A program made the position numbers and the translations under genes. This document shows positions 19,615-31,403 of a stretch of DNA of 64,000 nt, piece by piece. The stretch's first letter is position 1, and each line of letters starts with the position of its first letter. Source of the DNA: Dugong dugon (Eukaryota; Chordata; Mammalia; Sirenia; Dugongidae); contig CM057481.1 of the NCBI GenBank assembly GCA_030035585.1, forward strand, positions 10,193,128 to 10,257,127. Reading direction: 5' to 3'. Below the pieces are notes generated by a model. It made no database searches, had not been told where the DNA came from, and worked only from the letters and a program-made list of their open reading frames with translations.

Positions 19615-20183
19615 CCCTTCTTCAAATGCATCAAGAGAGGAAAGCGCAGGCCTGCAAAGTCCAAAGCCCCTGCCTTAGCCACAGCCCCACACCCTCTTCT
19701 GGTCTCAAGTTTCCTTGCTTTCTCTGCCAAGAAGAGTTTCCTTTTCTATGTTTTCACCTGGGCATTCTAGGTTATACATGTTGAGAATTTGAGGAAGTAC
19801 AGTTGTTTTTGTCCCAAACCTAAATGACAGAATTGAGCTCAGGTCCCTTCCAGCCCCCGGCTTCCTAGATGATCCGGGGTCATGCCTTGACTTTGCCAAG
19901 GTAAGATGACTCCTCTGAAGTTGATGACCAAAGTCCCAGACCACAGGCACCAGGAGGGTCTGACCACCACTTACTGTGGCTCGGGCTCACTGGTGCAGGC
20001 TTCCCCTGTCCACAGAACAAGCCTGGGAGGCAGCTATCAGATCCATTTTACAGGAAACCACGGCTCCAAGAGGTGACTTCAAGTGGATCAAAGTGATCCA
20101 GTCAGGAGGAGGCTGTGATGGTTTCTTTTCTCATATGGGGGGTCTTTTCTGGCCATGAAGTGCCTCACTTTGCTCAGGGGGCT
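19615..20183. other. Repeat-poor stretch, no gene seen
   Basis: No recognisable exon or repeat. Confidence 0.4.
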
Positions 20184-20380
20184 ACTGGTTGCCATTGAGT
20201 CAACTCCAACTCACGGCGACCCCTTGTGTGTCGGAGTAGAACTGCACTCCATAGGATTTTCAATGGCTGATTTTTCAGAAGCAGATCTCACCAGGTCTTT
20301 CTTCAAGGGGCACCTCTCGGTGGACTCCAACCTCCAGCCTTTTAGTTAGTAGCCAGGCACGTTGACCACTGTACCAGCTA
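20184..20380 (-). mobile_element. AfroSINE, RTE-bodied type, antisense
   Basis: TGGTTGCCATTGAGTCAACT, GTGTGTCGGAGTAGAACTG, TTTTCAATGGCTGATTTTTC, CCAACCTCCAGCC and TTAGTTAGTAGCCAGGCACG mark the antisense order. Flanking duplication not found. Confidence 0.82.
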
Positions 20381-20684
20381 GTGACAACACACACAGGGCG
20401 CATTATTTCTATAACTGTTCTCATCACCAGCCCAGAGGCTGCTCATAAAGGAAGATATTTGTTCTTTAGCAGCCTCTCAGCAAGAGAAACCATGGTGGTG
20501 CCCTTCCTCCCAGCTGGCAGTGCCAGCTTCAGGACAAGAAATGACCTTGGGGCATTTTATTTGCCCCAATCCCACCATCCAGAGGGTGCCAGAGAGGTCT
20601 TTATCAGAATATGGAGTCAGAGCATGTTACACCCCTTAGTCAAACCCTCCAGGGATTCAGAGGGCCTTCCATGGAGTCTATACA

Positions 20685-20835
20685 TTTGGGTTGGAAAATA
20701 ATTGCATCTTTATTTTCACTCACCTCCAACTGAAATTTACATTCCCTTTCTTTACAAATGAAGGCAACAAGCCACAGCAGTATCAGTGCTACCTGTGACT
20801 TTATCACCAAAAGAACGCAGTGATATTTGATTTTT
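20685..20835 (-). repeat. Unclassified ancient repeat, second copy of 5095-5285
   Basis: Reverse complement shares GTGACTTTATCACC, CAGTATCAGTGCTACCTGTG and CAACTGAAATTTACATT with the segment at 5095. Family unknown to me. Confidence 0.5.
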
Positions 20836-20839
20836 ACAG

Positions 20840-21345
20840 TACGCTGATTGCAGATATCTGAAAATATGTATGCCCGTGAATATTCAAAATTATAATAGTT
20901 ATTAGACCTGCCATCAGGTCTTGTTATTTAATGCATGAACAAAGCAGCCATATATTACTATTGACAAATTAGTTTTTTAGTATGTTGGTAACTGTATTTC
21001 GTTATAATTAGTTTCCTTAATCAGTCCAGTACTAAGGTGAGGTGGGGGTAGAGGGATAGGAACAGTCCGCACAAAGAAAAAGCAATTAAAAAATCAACTT
21101 CAAGTCAAGCTGCTTTTTAGGAAGTGGCAGCTATAGACGATGTCAGTGATAGAATCCTTTTCCCTGCCAGGGTACAGCACTGCCATGATCACACCCACCC
21201 CTCCTCACTGTCTTTCATAATTCTGCATGTTTTTGTTTCTTGGAATTTAAAACTGGTTTGTAAGAAGAGGCCCCTAGGCTTCAGCAGACTGCCCAAAGGG
21301 TCCATGACACAGAAGTGGTTACGAATCCCTGACTTGGAATGAAGT
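20840..21345. other. AT-rich repeat-poor stretch
   Basis: No repeat or exon recognised. Includes an AT-rich portion around 20880-21010. Confidence 0.4.
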
Positions 21346-21349
21346 ATAG

Positions 21350-21790
21350 ATCCGCCCTCCTTGCCTTACAGGGCCCTGTGTGCCTGAGCTCCTGCCCACC
21401 TGCCAGCCTCGTTTTCCTCTGCCTTCGCCTCTCTGGGTGCCTTCCAGTAAACCAGAACTTCATGGTGCTCTTCACACGTACCCAGTCCGTTCCTGTCTTG
21501 TTGCTTCCCCAGCTCTGGCTTCCATCTTGTTAAGATCTCGGCTCTGAGCATCACCTCCTTGTTAGAGGCCGTCCCTGATCACCCAGTCTAAAGCGGCCTT
21601 GCCCTCCTGGCACCTGCCTCATCACTGCATTTCCTACTGGCCTTTATTACTATCTGAACCATCTGTTGTTCTGTTTGCTCTCTGTCTCCCCTCACCGGAA
21701 GGCAGACCCATAACCACAGGGACTCTGGTTGCCGTGTTTCCTGCTACAGCCCCAGCCCCCGGCACCTCGGAGCTGGGGCTCAGTATCCTC
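21350..21790 (+). repeat. L2 LINE 3' end
   Basis: CAGGGCCCTGTGTGCC, CTCCTTGTTAGAGGCCGTCC, CTGATCACCCAGTCTAAAG, GCACCTGCCTCATCACTGC and GCTACAGCCCCAGCCCCCGG follow L2 3' UTR order. Three short frames in the region are chance. Confidence 0.65.
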
Positions 21791-21899
21791 AGAGCCGAGT
21801 TGCCTGCTCTGAACTTTACATGGAAGCAGCCAGGTTGATGGTGTATATTTAGTCACTAGGCTTAAAACCATTAAAATAGTCCCTTCAAAACCTAGGAAG

Positions 21900-22066
21900 A
21901 TCTGTTAACAGTAGTGGAATAATTTGGAAAAGGATAGTGGGGATGGTTGTACAACATGATGAACATAATCACTGTCACTGAATTGTACATGTAAAAATTG
22001 TTGAACTGGAAAAAATGTTTTGTTTTATATATATTGTTACCACAATTAAAAAAGAAAAACACCTAG
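21900..22066 (+). repeat. L1 3' terminal fragment
   Basis: GGGGATGGTTGTACAACATG, CACTGTCACTGAATTGTACA and a terminal ACCACAATTAAAAAAG are the extreme 3' end of an L1M-type element. Confidence 0.75.
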
Positions 22067-22069
22067 GAA

Positions 22070-22755
22070 GAGATATCAAACTGTCAAACTGCATGTGGAT
22101 ACAGAAAATGCGTAGTATAACTCTGCCAGGGAAGGAAAGAGGAAATGTTTCTAAATGTAATTTATAGATTGGAAAATGGCACCATATTTCCCCCCTTCCT
22201 TGGAGGTCTATCAGTTTGGATAAAGCAGCAAAAATCCTAATTAACTCACAGAGCCTTGGATAGTAAGGATGCTTTCTATCTCACAGAGTAAGAAGGACAA
22301 AGGTGGATTGGTCCGCAGGGTGATTGACGTCCTAACTCAACTCTCATCAAGCAACCACGTTCTCTTCATCTCCCTAGACTCTCCACCCTCTTCAGGCTGG
22401 TGCTCCTCATTGTTACAAGATGGCTGCCACTAGCCACTGGGGTGATGTGCTTCCATGTTCTGGAGAATAAGTGCTTCCCTTAAGTGTGATTGAGCATATT
22501 AGGTTACACGCTCATCCCTGGGCCAGTAACAGTCCCCAGAGAAATGCCACACAGTGATTGACTCAAGACTCTGGAGTGGGGAAGGGGTAGATACTGGCAA
22601 AAAAATCAGGGTTCTGTAAGGAGGAACAAAGGGAGAATGGACATTGAGAAGGCAACCTACAATATCCACAATGGATGTGGCTTATTTTAAAATCAAATTT
22701 CCTTTCGTTTTAGTGTTGAAGGAGTAAACAGAATGGCTTCTGATGGCAACACTTG
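22070..22755. other. Repeat-poor stretch, no gene seen
   Basis: No exon or clear repeat. Confidence 0.4.
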
Positions 22756-22756
22756 T

Positions 22757-23455
22757 AATCTTTTTCTTTATTTGTTTAGTGTGCTTTCCGTAAAAGTTTA
22801 CAGAGCAAATTAGTTTCTTATTAAACAATTAATAGACAAATTGTTTTTGACACTGGTTGCCAACACGTGATGTGTCAACACTCCCTCCTTCTCCACCTCC
22901 GGTTCTGCATTTCCATTCGTCCAGTTTTCCTGTCCTTTCCTGCCTTCTCGTCTTTGCTCTTGGGCTGGTGTGCCCATTTAGTCTTATATACATGGTTGAA
23001 CTACATGTATTATTGTTTGTTTTATAGGCCTGTCTAATCTTTGGCTGAAGGGTGAACTTCAAGAGTGACTTCAGTACTGAGTTAAAAGGGCATCTGGGGG
23101 CCATACTCTTAGAGTTTCTCTAGTGTCTGACAGACCAGTAAGTCTGGTATTTTTTAGTGAGTTTAAATTTTGTTCTACATTTTTCTCCCCCTCTGTTTGG
23201 TACCCTCTATAACGATCCCTATCAGAGCAGTCAGTGGTGGTAGCCGGGCACCATCTAGTTGTACTGGACTCAGTCTGGTGGAGGCTGTGGTCGTTGTGGT
23301 CTGTTAGTCCTTTGGACTCATCTTTCCCTTATGTCTTTGGTTTCCTTCATTCTCCTTTGCTCCAGACGGGGTGGGACCAGTAAATGTATCGTAGATGGCT
23401 CACAAGCTTTGAAGACCCCAGATGCTATTCACCAAAGTAGGATGTAGATCTTTTT
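22757..23455 (-). repeat. Afrotherian L1 3' UTR, antisense
   Basis: Antisense counterpart of the 3' UTR at 7670-8516: GTTTACAGAGCAAATTAGTT, CAACACGTGATGTG, GGTAGCCGGGCACCATCTAG, GATGGCTCACAAGCTTTGAA. The left end is the T-rich tail. The open frames inside are not coding. Confidence 0.75.
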
Positions 23456-23626
23456 TTATTTTTATTTTTTATTCTTTCAAATATGTGGATGTTTTTTCTT
23501 TTAGAAAAAATTTAAATTATTTCCTTTCTCTTGGTCTTTTTGTCAGTCATGTGATCTAGCAGCTGAAGAAACGTAGCCCATGGCTGCAAACTTGGATGGT
23601 TGTATAACAGGCTTTGGTCTCCATAG

Positions 23627-23748
23627 CCAAAAAACCGAACCTGTTGCTGTCGAGTCAATTCCGACTCATGGGGACCCTATAGGACAGAGTAGAACTGCCC
23701 CATAGGGTTTCCAAGGAGCGGCTGGGGGATTTGAACTGCCAACCCTTA
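23627..23748 (-). mobile_element. 5'-truncated AfroSINE, exact TSD GGTCTCCATAG
   Basis: The insertion stops at TTTGAACTGCCAACCCTTA, lacking the tRNA-like head, yet has an exact 11-bp duplication at 23616-23626 and 23749-23759. It therefore inserted already truncated, like a LINE. Tail at the left is CCAAAAAACCGAACC. Confidence 0.9.
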
Positions 23749-23920
23749 GGTCTCCATAGTTAGTTTTAAAGGGAAGTGTGTGCCAGGGATTTGAAAAAGC
23801 GCTAATATAAATTTTGAAAGAAATAACATGACTTTGACCTTACTTCGATTTCAAAGAGGAAGTCAACTAATACTGAGAGGCAAAGCAAAGCCTCTAACTG
23901 AGCTCTAGAGAGCCTCTAGG

Positions 23921-23947
23921 TTTTTGTTTTTGTTTTGTTTTGTTTTC
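23921..23947. repeat. (TTTTG)n microsatellite
   Basis: Repeated TTTTG/TTTTTG units. Confidence 0.8.
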
Positions 23948-23949
23948 CT

Positions 23950-24333
23950 TAATCCCAGTTTTATTACAGGAGGCGTATCAGCAGTTATCTTGATGGATAC
24001 TATGAAATTTTCAAAAAACTTCCATGGTGGCGTAGAACTTGGTTCACTTTTGGAAAATTAAAAAGCCAAAGATGCAAGTAAAATGAGGGCACGTATATAT
24101 AAGTAAATGCTTAGAGAACGATCTGGAAAGAGAACTACCCATACTTCTGCAGCAAAGAGAGGACCAGGAGCTCCCCAGGGGTGGAGGTGGAGGCTGGGGC
24201 TTGGGAGATGGTGCAGTGGTAGGGAAGCTGGATCCTGAGAGGACTCAGGCTTTCTCTGAAAGGAGGGTGTGTATTCATGAATTACTAGCATAATAAAACA
24301 TTAATAAAAATTTTGTTTCACAATCAGGTTTTT
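23950..24333. other. Repeat-poor stretch, no gene seen
   Basis: No recognisable exon or interspersed repeat. Confidence 0.4.
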
Positions 24334-24344
24334 AGCAATAAATA

Positions 24345-24552
24345 ACCAACCAGTTGCTGTCGAGTCGACTCTGACTCATGGTGACCCCACGTGTATCAGA
24401 GTAAAACTGTGCTCTGCAACGTTTTCAATGGCCGATTTTTTGGAAGTAGATCTCCAGGCCTTTCTTTGGAGGCACCTACGGGTGGACTCAAACCTCAGAT
24501 CTTTCCGTTAACAGCCAAGCACATTAACTATTTGCACCACCCGGGGACTCTC
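24345..24552 (-). mobile_element. AfroSINE, RTE-bodied type, exact TSD AGCAATAAATA
   Basis: Antisense copy with an exact 11-bp duplication at 24334-24344 and 24553-24563. Contains GTTGCTGTCGAGTCGACTCT, TTTTCAATGGCCGATTTTTT and TATTTGCACCACCCGGGGAC. Confidence 0.93.
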
Positions 24553-24564
24553 AGCAATAAATAG

Positions 24565-25540
24565 ACAAGTGCAATGGCAGTGTTAGACTTGATGACATGG
24601 AATCCTTCAGCCTCATGTAAGTCCTTGAAGGCTCTGGGTGAGGGGTAGAGAAAGAGGCTGAGATTTCTAAAAATGTTGAGACATTGTCCTTCCAGATAGA
24701 TGTTTGACATAGGTCATTGTCTTTCTCTTTTTCCTCCTATTCCCCCCATTACCTTCACCCTTCCTTTTCCTCCCAGAGTTATGTGTATTTGATGTGGCTC
24801 AAGTGCTTTTCAATGTGCCACCCTCCAGGATTGGCTGGGTATTGATGCCAAGCACCCAGCCCCCTGGGGCACATCTCCAGTGGTCCCTGGCTCAGGTCCC
24901 CAGCCCATCTTCTGCCTCAGCGTTGGGGCCACCCACTGGTCTGCTCCTCTGAAGATAAAAGTGAGTGAAAGGGCACAACTGGGACAAGAAAAGAAGCCCT
25001 TTGAAAGCCAAGTAGTGGAATTGAAGATGACACTTGTCTGTTTAGGGGTGTAGCTCTCGAATCTCCTTTTATTTCAGGCTGAAGTGTTAATACTTGGAAT
25101 GCCTTTTCTGATGGTGTCAGTGCCGTCATCTGCGCCACATAGGCCACAAACCGGAGAGAGTTGAGGCTCAGCATTGCGGCTCTACCCTTTTAGTGTTTGC
25201 CATTGTCAGCTGCAGGCATCTGGGGCACAGGCAGCCCAGGATACTCGTGTTTGCATCAGTGAAGGTCCATTTATGGCCACCAAGATGAGATGCTTCAAGG
25301 AGAAATCAGAAAATGTGTATTTGGATTCCTGTCCGTCCACTTTTTAGATGTAAGTGTTGGGGAAGTCATCTCCTCCTGGTAAAAATGAAAATAATAATAT
25401 TGCTTGATAGCCTTCAGTCTTTCCCATCTTAATAAAAATTCTTTGATGAGTGCAGGGACCCCTCCTTCCCACCTGCCCTCCCCCCACCTTTATCTCCCTC
25501 TTCTCCTTAGTGGCCAGATGACTTAAAGAAGTTGTCCACA
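24565..25540. other. Repeat-poor stretch, no gene seen
   Basis: Pyrimidine-rich patches near 24725-24775 and 25460-25510. No exon is supported. Confidence 0.4.
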
Positions 25541-25544
25541 CCAG

Positions 25545-26705
25545 CCATCTCCCCTCTCCTCAGCCTCTGTTGACTGCTGGGTCTACTTCAGTCTGGATTC
25601 CGCCCTTACCCTCCTCTGTCCTTGTTACTGTCCTCCAAACGTTTGTGTTGAGTAAACGACTCAACTGCCTTGGCTGACCACCAGGTCTTGCCATGGCCAC
25701 ATCTAATGCCTCTTTTTCTGTTGACTTTTGCCACATGGTGCTATTGACTGTCCTCGTTTGAGTTCTCCCTTCCACTGGCCTCTGTGACCCCACATTCTCC
25801 CATCTACCCCTCACCCCTCTGCCTTAGTTTCCTTTGCAGTTTCCTCGTCCTGTGTCCATCCGTTAAATGCAGGTGTCCCCCACGGTCCTGACTGAGGCCT
25901 CCTGGACAGCTGCATTTGAATGTCTTCACGCTTAACTTGTCTAAATGCAACTCCTCATCTTCCCGCCCACCACCAGACCCAGACCCACTGCCCCTCTACG
26001 TTTTTATGTCCCTTTGAATAGCACTGTTCAGTTGCCCAAGCCAGGAACCCCAGTGGTCTCACGGCCTGCTTCCTTTCCCTCATTTCCCACGCTGAATCGT
26101 CCCAGTTCGCCACATGCCTGCCTCCTACGTATCTCCGGACTCCTCTGTCTTTCTCCAGCCCCAATGCCTTTCTTTCCCGACCCTGCATTCCTAATGCCGA
26201 CTAGGAGGTCTGTCTACCTCCCTGCCTCCTCTTGCAATCTCTTCCCTCTATCGAAATCAGAGGGATCTTCCTGCAACACCGTTGGGTTATCGCTCCATAA
26301 CTTTACCCCTTTTGCTGTTTCTCTCTATCTCCCCATAAAACCTGGGGTTAAAGCCTATTCCTCAGCGTGGCTTTCCGGATTCGGCCCTTGCTGCTTCTGC
26401 AGTCTTTCACCTTTCCCTTCTCCAACTCTTTACACCGGCTAACCAGACTTGGACTTCCTTGGTCATGGTTCTTCCTACCTGCTGGTGCCTCTGCCTGGAA
26501 TCTCCTTTCTTCTCCTTCCTTTGTCCTCATCTTTGTCTGATTGTCCTTCAGGTCTCAGCTTTCTGTGTGACTTCTACTGAGAGGCTTCCCTGGCCCTCAG
26601 ACAAGGTGACGTGTCCTTTCTGGAAGCTTCCATAGAAGCCTACAATGCCTACGATGCCATAACTCTTGGTACAGACTGAGTGCTTCAGAAATACTCAACA
26701 AAGAC
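25545..26705 (+). repeat. Long L2 LINE fragment (reverse-transcriptase C-terminus and 3' UTR)
   Basis: The longest L2 piece in the window. It holds TGACCACCAGGTCTTGCCAT, a region reading VAQARN-like in the L2 frame around 26030-26050, AATCAGAGGGATCTTCCTGC, AAACCTGGGGTTAAAGCC, TGCCTCTGCCTGGAATCTCC and GGTCTCAGCTTTCTGTGTGA. The 165-codon frame at 25945-26442 is offset from the L2 reading frame and is a shadow. L2 has long been inactive in placentals. Confidence 0.7.
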
Positions 26706-26761
26706 AAGAGAAAGTAAGGATCCCTGATGTATGAAAGAAACTCTGTAAATTGTAAACCAGT

Positions 26762-26948
26762 AAACCACTTTCCACTGAGATGACCCCATGTGTGTCGGAG
26801 TAGAACTGTGCTCTGTAGGGTTTTCAATGGCTGATTTTTCACAAGTAAATCACCAGCCCTTTCTTCCAGGGTGCCTCGGAATGGGCTCAAACCTCCAACC
26901 TTTCAGTTAGCAGCCAGGTGCATTAACCATCTGCACCACCCAGGGACT
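26762..26948 (-). mobile_element. AfroSINE, RTE-bodied type, antisense
   Basis: CCCCATGTGTGTCGGAGTAG, TTTTCAATGGCTGATTTTTC, CAACCTTTCAGTTAGCAGCC and ATCTGCACCACCCAGGGAC. No clean TSD. Confidence 0.85.
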
Positions 26949-26949
26949 C

Positions 26950-27760
26950 AACATATAATCGAAGAGTCTACAGTAAAAATCTAGTAAGAAATATTGAATA
27001 ACAAGTCAGTTCAGTTGCATTTTTGAGAGTGGACGATGCAAGCTTTCTTTTGCGCGATCACTAGACACTTTTGTCGGTAGACTTTTGACTTGTTATCGTC
27101 TCTGAATTTTCCTTTAATAATGCTGTATCGTCTGCTCTGTTACCTCTGCTGTTCATCCTATAAACAGATTTCCATCTTTGGATCCAATTCAACCTTAAAG
27201 ATCTGTTTCTGGGAGGTCTCATTTTCTTATACATGGAATCTCTGCAAATAGAAAATCTCAACTGCAGCACTTTCTGGCTGTTCTTCGCCCTTGCTTTTGC
27301 TTTTTTTTTTTTTTTAAATGCAGTACGTGATCTCTACATCCATTGAGCAGCCAGTCTTCCTCTTTGGAAAATAATGATTCCAGTGAGCCAAGGGAATGGT
27401 TGGAAGGATAAAGGGGATGTATCAAATCAGAGTTGGATGAATCAGCCAGCCCAGCCCAGCCCGAAGCTGGAAGGATTGCCAGCTGCATAGTTCACATTTT
27501 CTTCTCCAGCTTGACCGTTAAGAATGGCATATTATACAAGTGGATTTCTTGAAACATGTGAATCAGCTTGTGACAATCCTGTAGGGTTTTTTCCTTTTTC
27601 TTCTTAAGCCCATGAAACAAAAGAGAATGAGTCATGATTTTGGTCTGCAGAAGTACGGAGAATGGGGCTCAGTTCTGTAGCTTTCTGCTGATGGATTTAA
27701 GAAAACAGCAGTTTGGGTCTTGGGGTACACCAGTGTGTATGTGTACATGTGCATGTCTCT
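26950..27760. other. Repeat-poor stretch with a T-run, no gene seen
   Basis: Poly-T at about 27299-27315. The remaining sequence is unassigned. Confidence 0.4.
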
Positions 27761-27765
27761 GAGTG

Positions 27766-27799
27766 AGTGTGTGTGTGTGTGTGTTGTGTGTGTGTGTGT
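27766..27799. repeat. (GT)n microsatellite
   Basis: An interrupted GT dinucleotide run of roughly 16 units with one phase break at TTG. Confidence 0.9.
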
Positions 27800-28480
27800 A
27801 ACCTCCAAAGCTAACATCTGTCAGAGTGCAGGGGGCAGGTGGTTTGCTGGGTTCCAGCTCCTGGGGACAGGTACTGTGGGGGGAGGGGGGTCAGGTCACT
27901 GGTGGTCACTGTGGTGGCTCTAGAAGTCCCCCCCAGTCTCTGAGATCTCTAGGCTCTGACTTAGCTCAAAGAAACTGTGAGAGAAAAAACTTACTCAGAT
28001 TCTCTCTCCTGAGAAATGAAGGCACAAAAATAACCAAGAGAGTGAAGAAAACTGAAAATAGGATTAGAACATGCAGGGACCACTGGGTCCTTGGAGACCT
28101 TCATCATGGAAGGTACTCAGAGGGGATTTTTTATTTCTAATGAGGGAATTTTTATCGGAGTAACCCACTTTTCTGCTCTGTAGTAGACTTTTCCTGTACA
28201 AGGAGGAGCCCTCTCAAAGGACCAAGGTTGGGAAATACTGGGACCAGAGCAGGATAGGTCATGTGATGTGAGAGACTGACAGATCACTGGGTGACTGCAC
28301 ACTCCCAGGGGAAGGGTCTGTGACAGAGGACCCAGGGGCCAAGTCGACAAGGCTGTACTCAACCTGTGACACTGAAGATTTCTGACCAGGTGCAATGTCA
28401 CTCAATAGCCTAACAGTACTCAATCATTGTGAAAAATAAAATTCATAGATGATGGGTAGACTGTGTATGTACTGTATATA
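27800..28480. other. Repeat-poor stretch, no gene seen
   Basis: G-rich patch near 27876-27892 (GTGGGGGGAGGGGGG). No exon recognised. Confidence 0.4.
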
Positions 28481-28484
28481 AATA

Positions 28485-28686
28485 ACGAACCCACAGCCAT
28501 CTAGTCAATTCCAACTCATAGAGATTCTGTAGAACAGAGTAGCACTGCCCCATGGGGTTTCCAAGGCTGTAAATCTTTACGGAACCAGACTGCCACGTCT
28601 TTCTCCTGAGGAGCTGCTGGTGGGTTTGAACCACTGACCTTTTGGTTAGCAGCTGAGCACTTTAACCACTGCGCCACCAGGGCTTC
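28485..28686 (-). mobile_element. AfroSINE, long form, antisense
   Basis: Includes the long-form insert in reverse (GTAAATCTTTACGGAACCAG and CGTCTTTCTCCTGAGGAGCT), then TTTTGGTTAGCAGCTGAGCA and CTGCGCCACCAGGGC. The TSD is unclear. Confidence 0.85.
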
Positions 28687-28689
28687 TTA

Positions 28690-29240
28690 TATATTAATAG
28701 AGATATAAAATCTGAAATGGTTGTATGAAAAGTTTATCCTCAGGGGATAGGCTTTGGGTAATTTTAACTTTCTTTTTGCTTGTCTACATCTTCTGATTTT
28801 TCTGCAGAGATCATGTATTACTGAAAAACTAACACACATAAAAAATAGGTTTTGTTTTGTTGTCTGTTTTTAAAGAAAAGAACATAATGGAGGGAAACGC
28901 ATTAGGACATCATTGAAGTAGTGCAGGTGAAGCAAGATGGGTGTTGAAGGAGGGCAGGAGAAAAGTGGATTTAACGTCGAATCCATGGTGCTAGGTGATG
29001 GGCAGGAGGAGTCAGGGGCTGAGGGGAAGGGGACACTGACGACTCAATAGCCTGCTGTCATTCACTGGAGCAGAGCTGGATGAGGGAGGAAGTGCCGCAC
29101 AGGCACAGAGGAAGAAGGGACATGGGGGACACACACACCTCCACCCCAGCACCAGGCTGGGGCAGGCGGACAGGCGGCTTGCCAGCTTCCAGCTCCTGGG
29201 GAAAAAGCAGGCGGCAAAGCAGCGTGAAGAGACACTCCGG
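28690..29240. other. Repeat-poor stretch, no gene seen
   Basis: No retroposon or exon recognised. Confidence 0.4.
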
Positions 29241-29242
29241 AA

Positions 29243-29462
29243 GCCAGACCTCCTGGGTCTCCATCTCCATTCTACCACTTACTAGCTGCACAACCTTAAA
29301 CAAGTTACCTGACCCCTCTTGTGTCTCAGTTTCCCCATCTGTATATTGGGGTAATAATAGTACCTGCCTCATAACATTGTGATCAGGATTAAATGAGTTA
29401 ATATTTATAAAGTAGTTAGCATGGTGACTGGCATATAGTAAGCTCTATATAATGGTTGATAA
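29243..29462 (+). repeat. MIR SINE, near full length
   Basis: CTACCACTTACTAGCTGCAC, GTGTCTCAGTTTCCCCATCT, ATAATAGTACCTGCCTCATA and AGGATTAAATGAGTTAATA follow the sense MIR consensus closely. One of the best preserved MIR copies here. Confidence 0.85.
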
Positions 29463-29464
29463 AT

Positions 29465-30270
29465 AAAAATAGAAACTAGAGTTTGATATACCGTGAGTTA
29501 ATTAGACTTCAGATGGCTTCGTTCTCCCAGAAGAAAACTCATTTCAAGTTCCAGGTAACCAAGTTTACAAAGAAATTTTGGTACACAGCTATTTCATTAG
29601 ATGGGGACTGCCTGAATTTTGAAAATTCCCGAAATTGCAGTGCTGTACCTTCATGTGACAGATGATGTGGCAAAGCATCAATTGAGAAACAAATAGGATT
29701 TGAAAACATTGTTGATAAGATTCAGGCAGTATGCTACTGGGCGAGGGTGGGGAGGGGTTGGAGGAAACACTGCTTAAAACCTAGAAAATGCATAAAGCAA
29801 CTTACTTTGGGATCTTGAACCAAAGTTGATAAAGTCTAAGGCCTGGGGACTACATTTTGTAAGGCATATTTTCTAAAAGGTCCTTTCAGCCCTCACGTCC
29901 TGCCTGGAGTGTAAGGCAAATGTCCAAGGGGGAAAACCGGTGAAGATGAATGGAGGCCTGGTATTTTTAGAATACATTGTTCTCTAAATTCTAGAAGCAG
30001 CCAGCCCAGATGCAAATGTGTTTTCAGAAACAGTCTTCCACTCTTTGTGCTACTTAAAGATTAGTGTCTAGAAATAGAAAACAAAGTGTGTTCTTTGTCT
30101 GGTAATTAAATTTCTTGATATTTGACTCAGAGGTGGGGAGGGACCATCTATTTTGAGCTATTGGAGTTGGTAAAATAGCATCTTTAAGGCAATAGGCCAT
30201 GGGCATTGTGGGAGGGAAGTGTGATAGCGGGTGAAAGCTTTTTAGTTGAGATCGTGGTACATGAATGATA
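29465..30270. other. Repeat-poor stretch, no gene seen
   Basis: No recognisable retroposon. Confidence 0.4.
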
Positions 30271-30271
30271 A

Positions 30272-30440
30272 AGGCAGCTAACGTTTATTGAACTTTTTTA
30301 CTGTGTGGACTTAACATGTACTCTCTCCTTGGATTCTTTTAACAACCCTGAGAAGTTGCTATATCACTGTCCCCATTTTACAGATCAGGAAAGTGAGGCC
30401 CAAAGAAGTGAAGTCACTTGTTCAAGGCTGTAACTCTATA
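30272..30440 (-). repeat. MIR SINE, antisense
   Basis: CCCCATTTTACAGATCAGGA and AACGTTTATTGAACTTTTTT are antisense MIR landmarks. Confidence 0.75.
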
Positions 30441-30529
30441 TTGCTAGAATGAATCCAGAGAATATCACTGAACTTTATTGGATGCACATTTGCCTGTCAA
30501 AACCCCACTGAGCATATGTTATTTTTATT

Positions 30530-30890
30530 TTAAAGAAACCAAAATTCTAGCTTCTCATGTAAAATTGTAAAGAAGAATTATGTAAGTGCCTGGCAAAAGG
30601 CCTTGTGATTCTGTATGTACAGGGACACTTGGGTGCTATTTTGCAATCCCCGGGAATATACAGAACAGAGTGGCTCCAAAAAAAGGCCAGCTCTCGCATT
30701 GGCAGGAGGTGAATGAGCCTTGATTCACTGCAATTAAGATAAAAAGAAAGCTCTTTTAGTGGTTTTGCTAAACAAAGAACTGGATACCTGCTGATAATAA
30801 TTAATGTTCAGTTCAGCTTTTCAGAGTTGAATGAATTGCCCACAGCCATAGAGTTAGCAAGTGGCATAACTTACAATAATTCCCCCAAAG
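30530..30890. other. Repeat-free AT-rich block, candidate conserved noncoding DNA
   Basis: No repeat is recognisable. Dense AT-rich words (AATTAAGATAAAAAGAAAGC, GATAATAATTAATGTTCAG) are the type often seen in ancient noncoding elements. Function is not established. Confidence 0.3.
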
Positions 30891-30894
30891 ATTT

Positions 30895-31090
30895 TATGTT
30901 TGTCGATTGTAGAGATTTTCAAACGTACATTTCAGACACAAAATTAGAGAGATCAGTATAATGAAGCCCACATATACCCATCATTTAGCTCTAAAAATTA
31001 TCATTTTATTTTACCTATTCCCACATCTACACATCTTTCTTTGGTATTAAATCTGAGGCATCATATCATTTAATCCATAAATAAAACCCT
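30895..31090. repeat. Old LINE fragment, family uncertain
   Basis: ATAATGAAGCCCACATATAC, CCATCATTTAGC and CATCATATCATTTAATCC resemble an old mammalian LINE (L1M-like) remnant also echoed at 37672-37880 and 59345-59995. Confidence 0.45.
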
Positions 31091-31186
31091 GACAGTTTAA
31101 ATGTTACAACATTAGCATCTTTTGCTTTAAAGCTACTTCCTACTTGCTGTACTCCACGGTGCACGTTTCCCAAATTCATGGTGCTT

Positions 31187-31232
31187 TTCATAGGGTTGCT
31201 ATGAGTTGGAATCAACTAGACAGTGACGGATT
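31187..31232 (+). repeat. AfroSINE 3' tail remnant
   Basis: ATAGGGTTGCTATGAGTTGG followed by AATCAACTAGACAGTGACGG. It is directly followed by a complete AfroSINE. Confidence 0.65.
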
Positions 31233-31242
31233 TATCATGGTT

Positions 31243-31403
31243 TGGAGCGTGGTAGCGCAGTGGTTAAGGGTTTGGCAGCTAACCAAAAGGTTGGCAGTTC
31301 GACTCCACCGGCCTCTCTCTGGAGGCCCTATAGGGAAGTTCTCCTCTGTCCTGTAGGTTTTCTATGAGTTGGAATTGACCCAGTGACATCGGGTTTGGTT
31401 TGG
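31243..31403 (+). mobile_element. AfroSINE, TSD TATC(A/G)TGGTT
   Basis: Full-length copy: GTGGTAGCGCAGTGGTTAAG, TTGGCAGTTCGACTCCACCG, TCTGTCCTGTAGGTTTTCTA, GGGTTTGGTTTGG tail. Flanking duplication at 31233-31242 and 31404-31413 differs at one of ten bases. Confidence 0.88.

Noticed and set aside
25945..26442. 165-codon open frame
   Set aside because: It overlaps an L2 LINE in a frame different from the L2 reverse-transcriptase reading, so it is a shadow.
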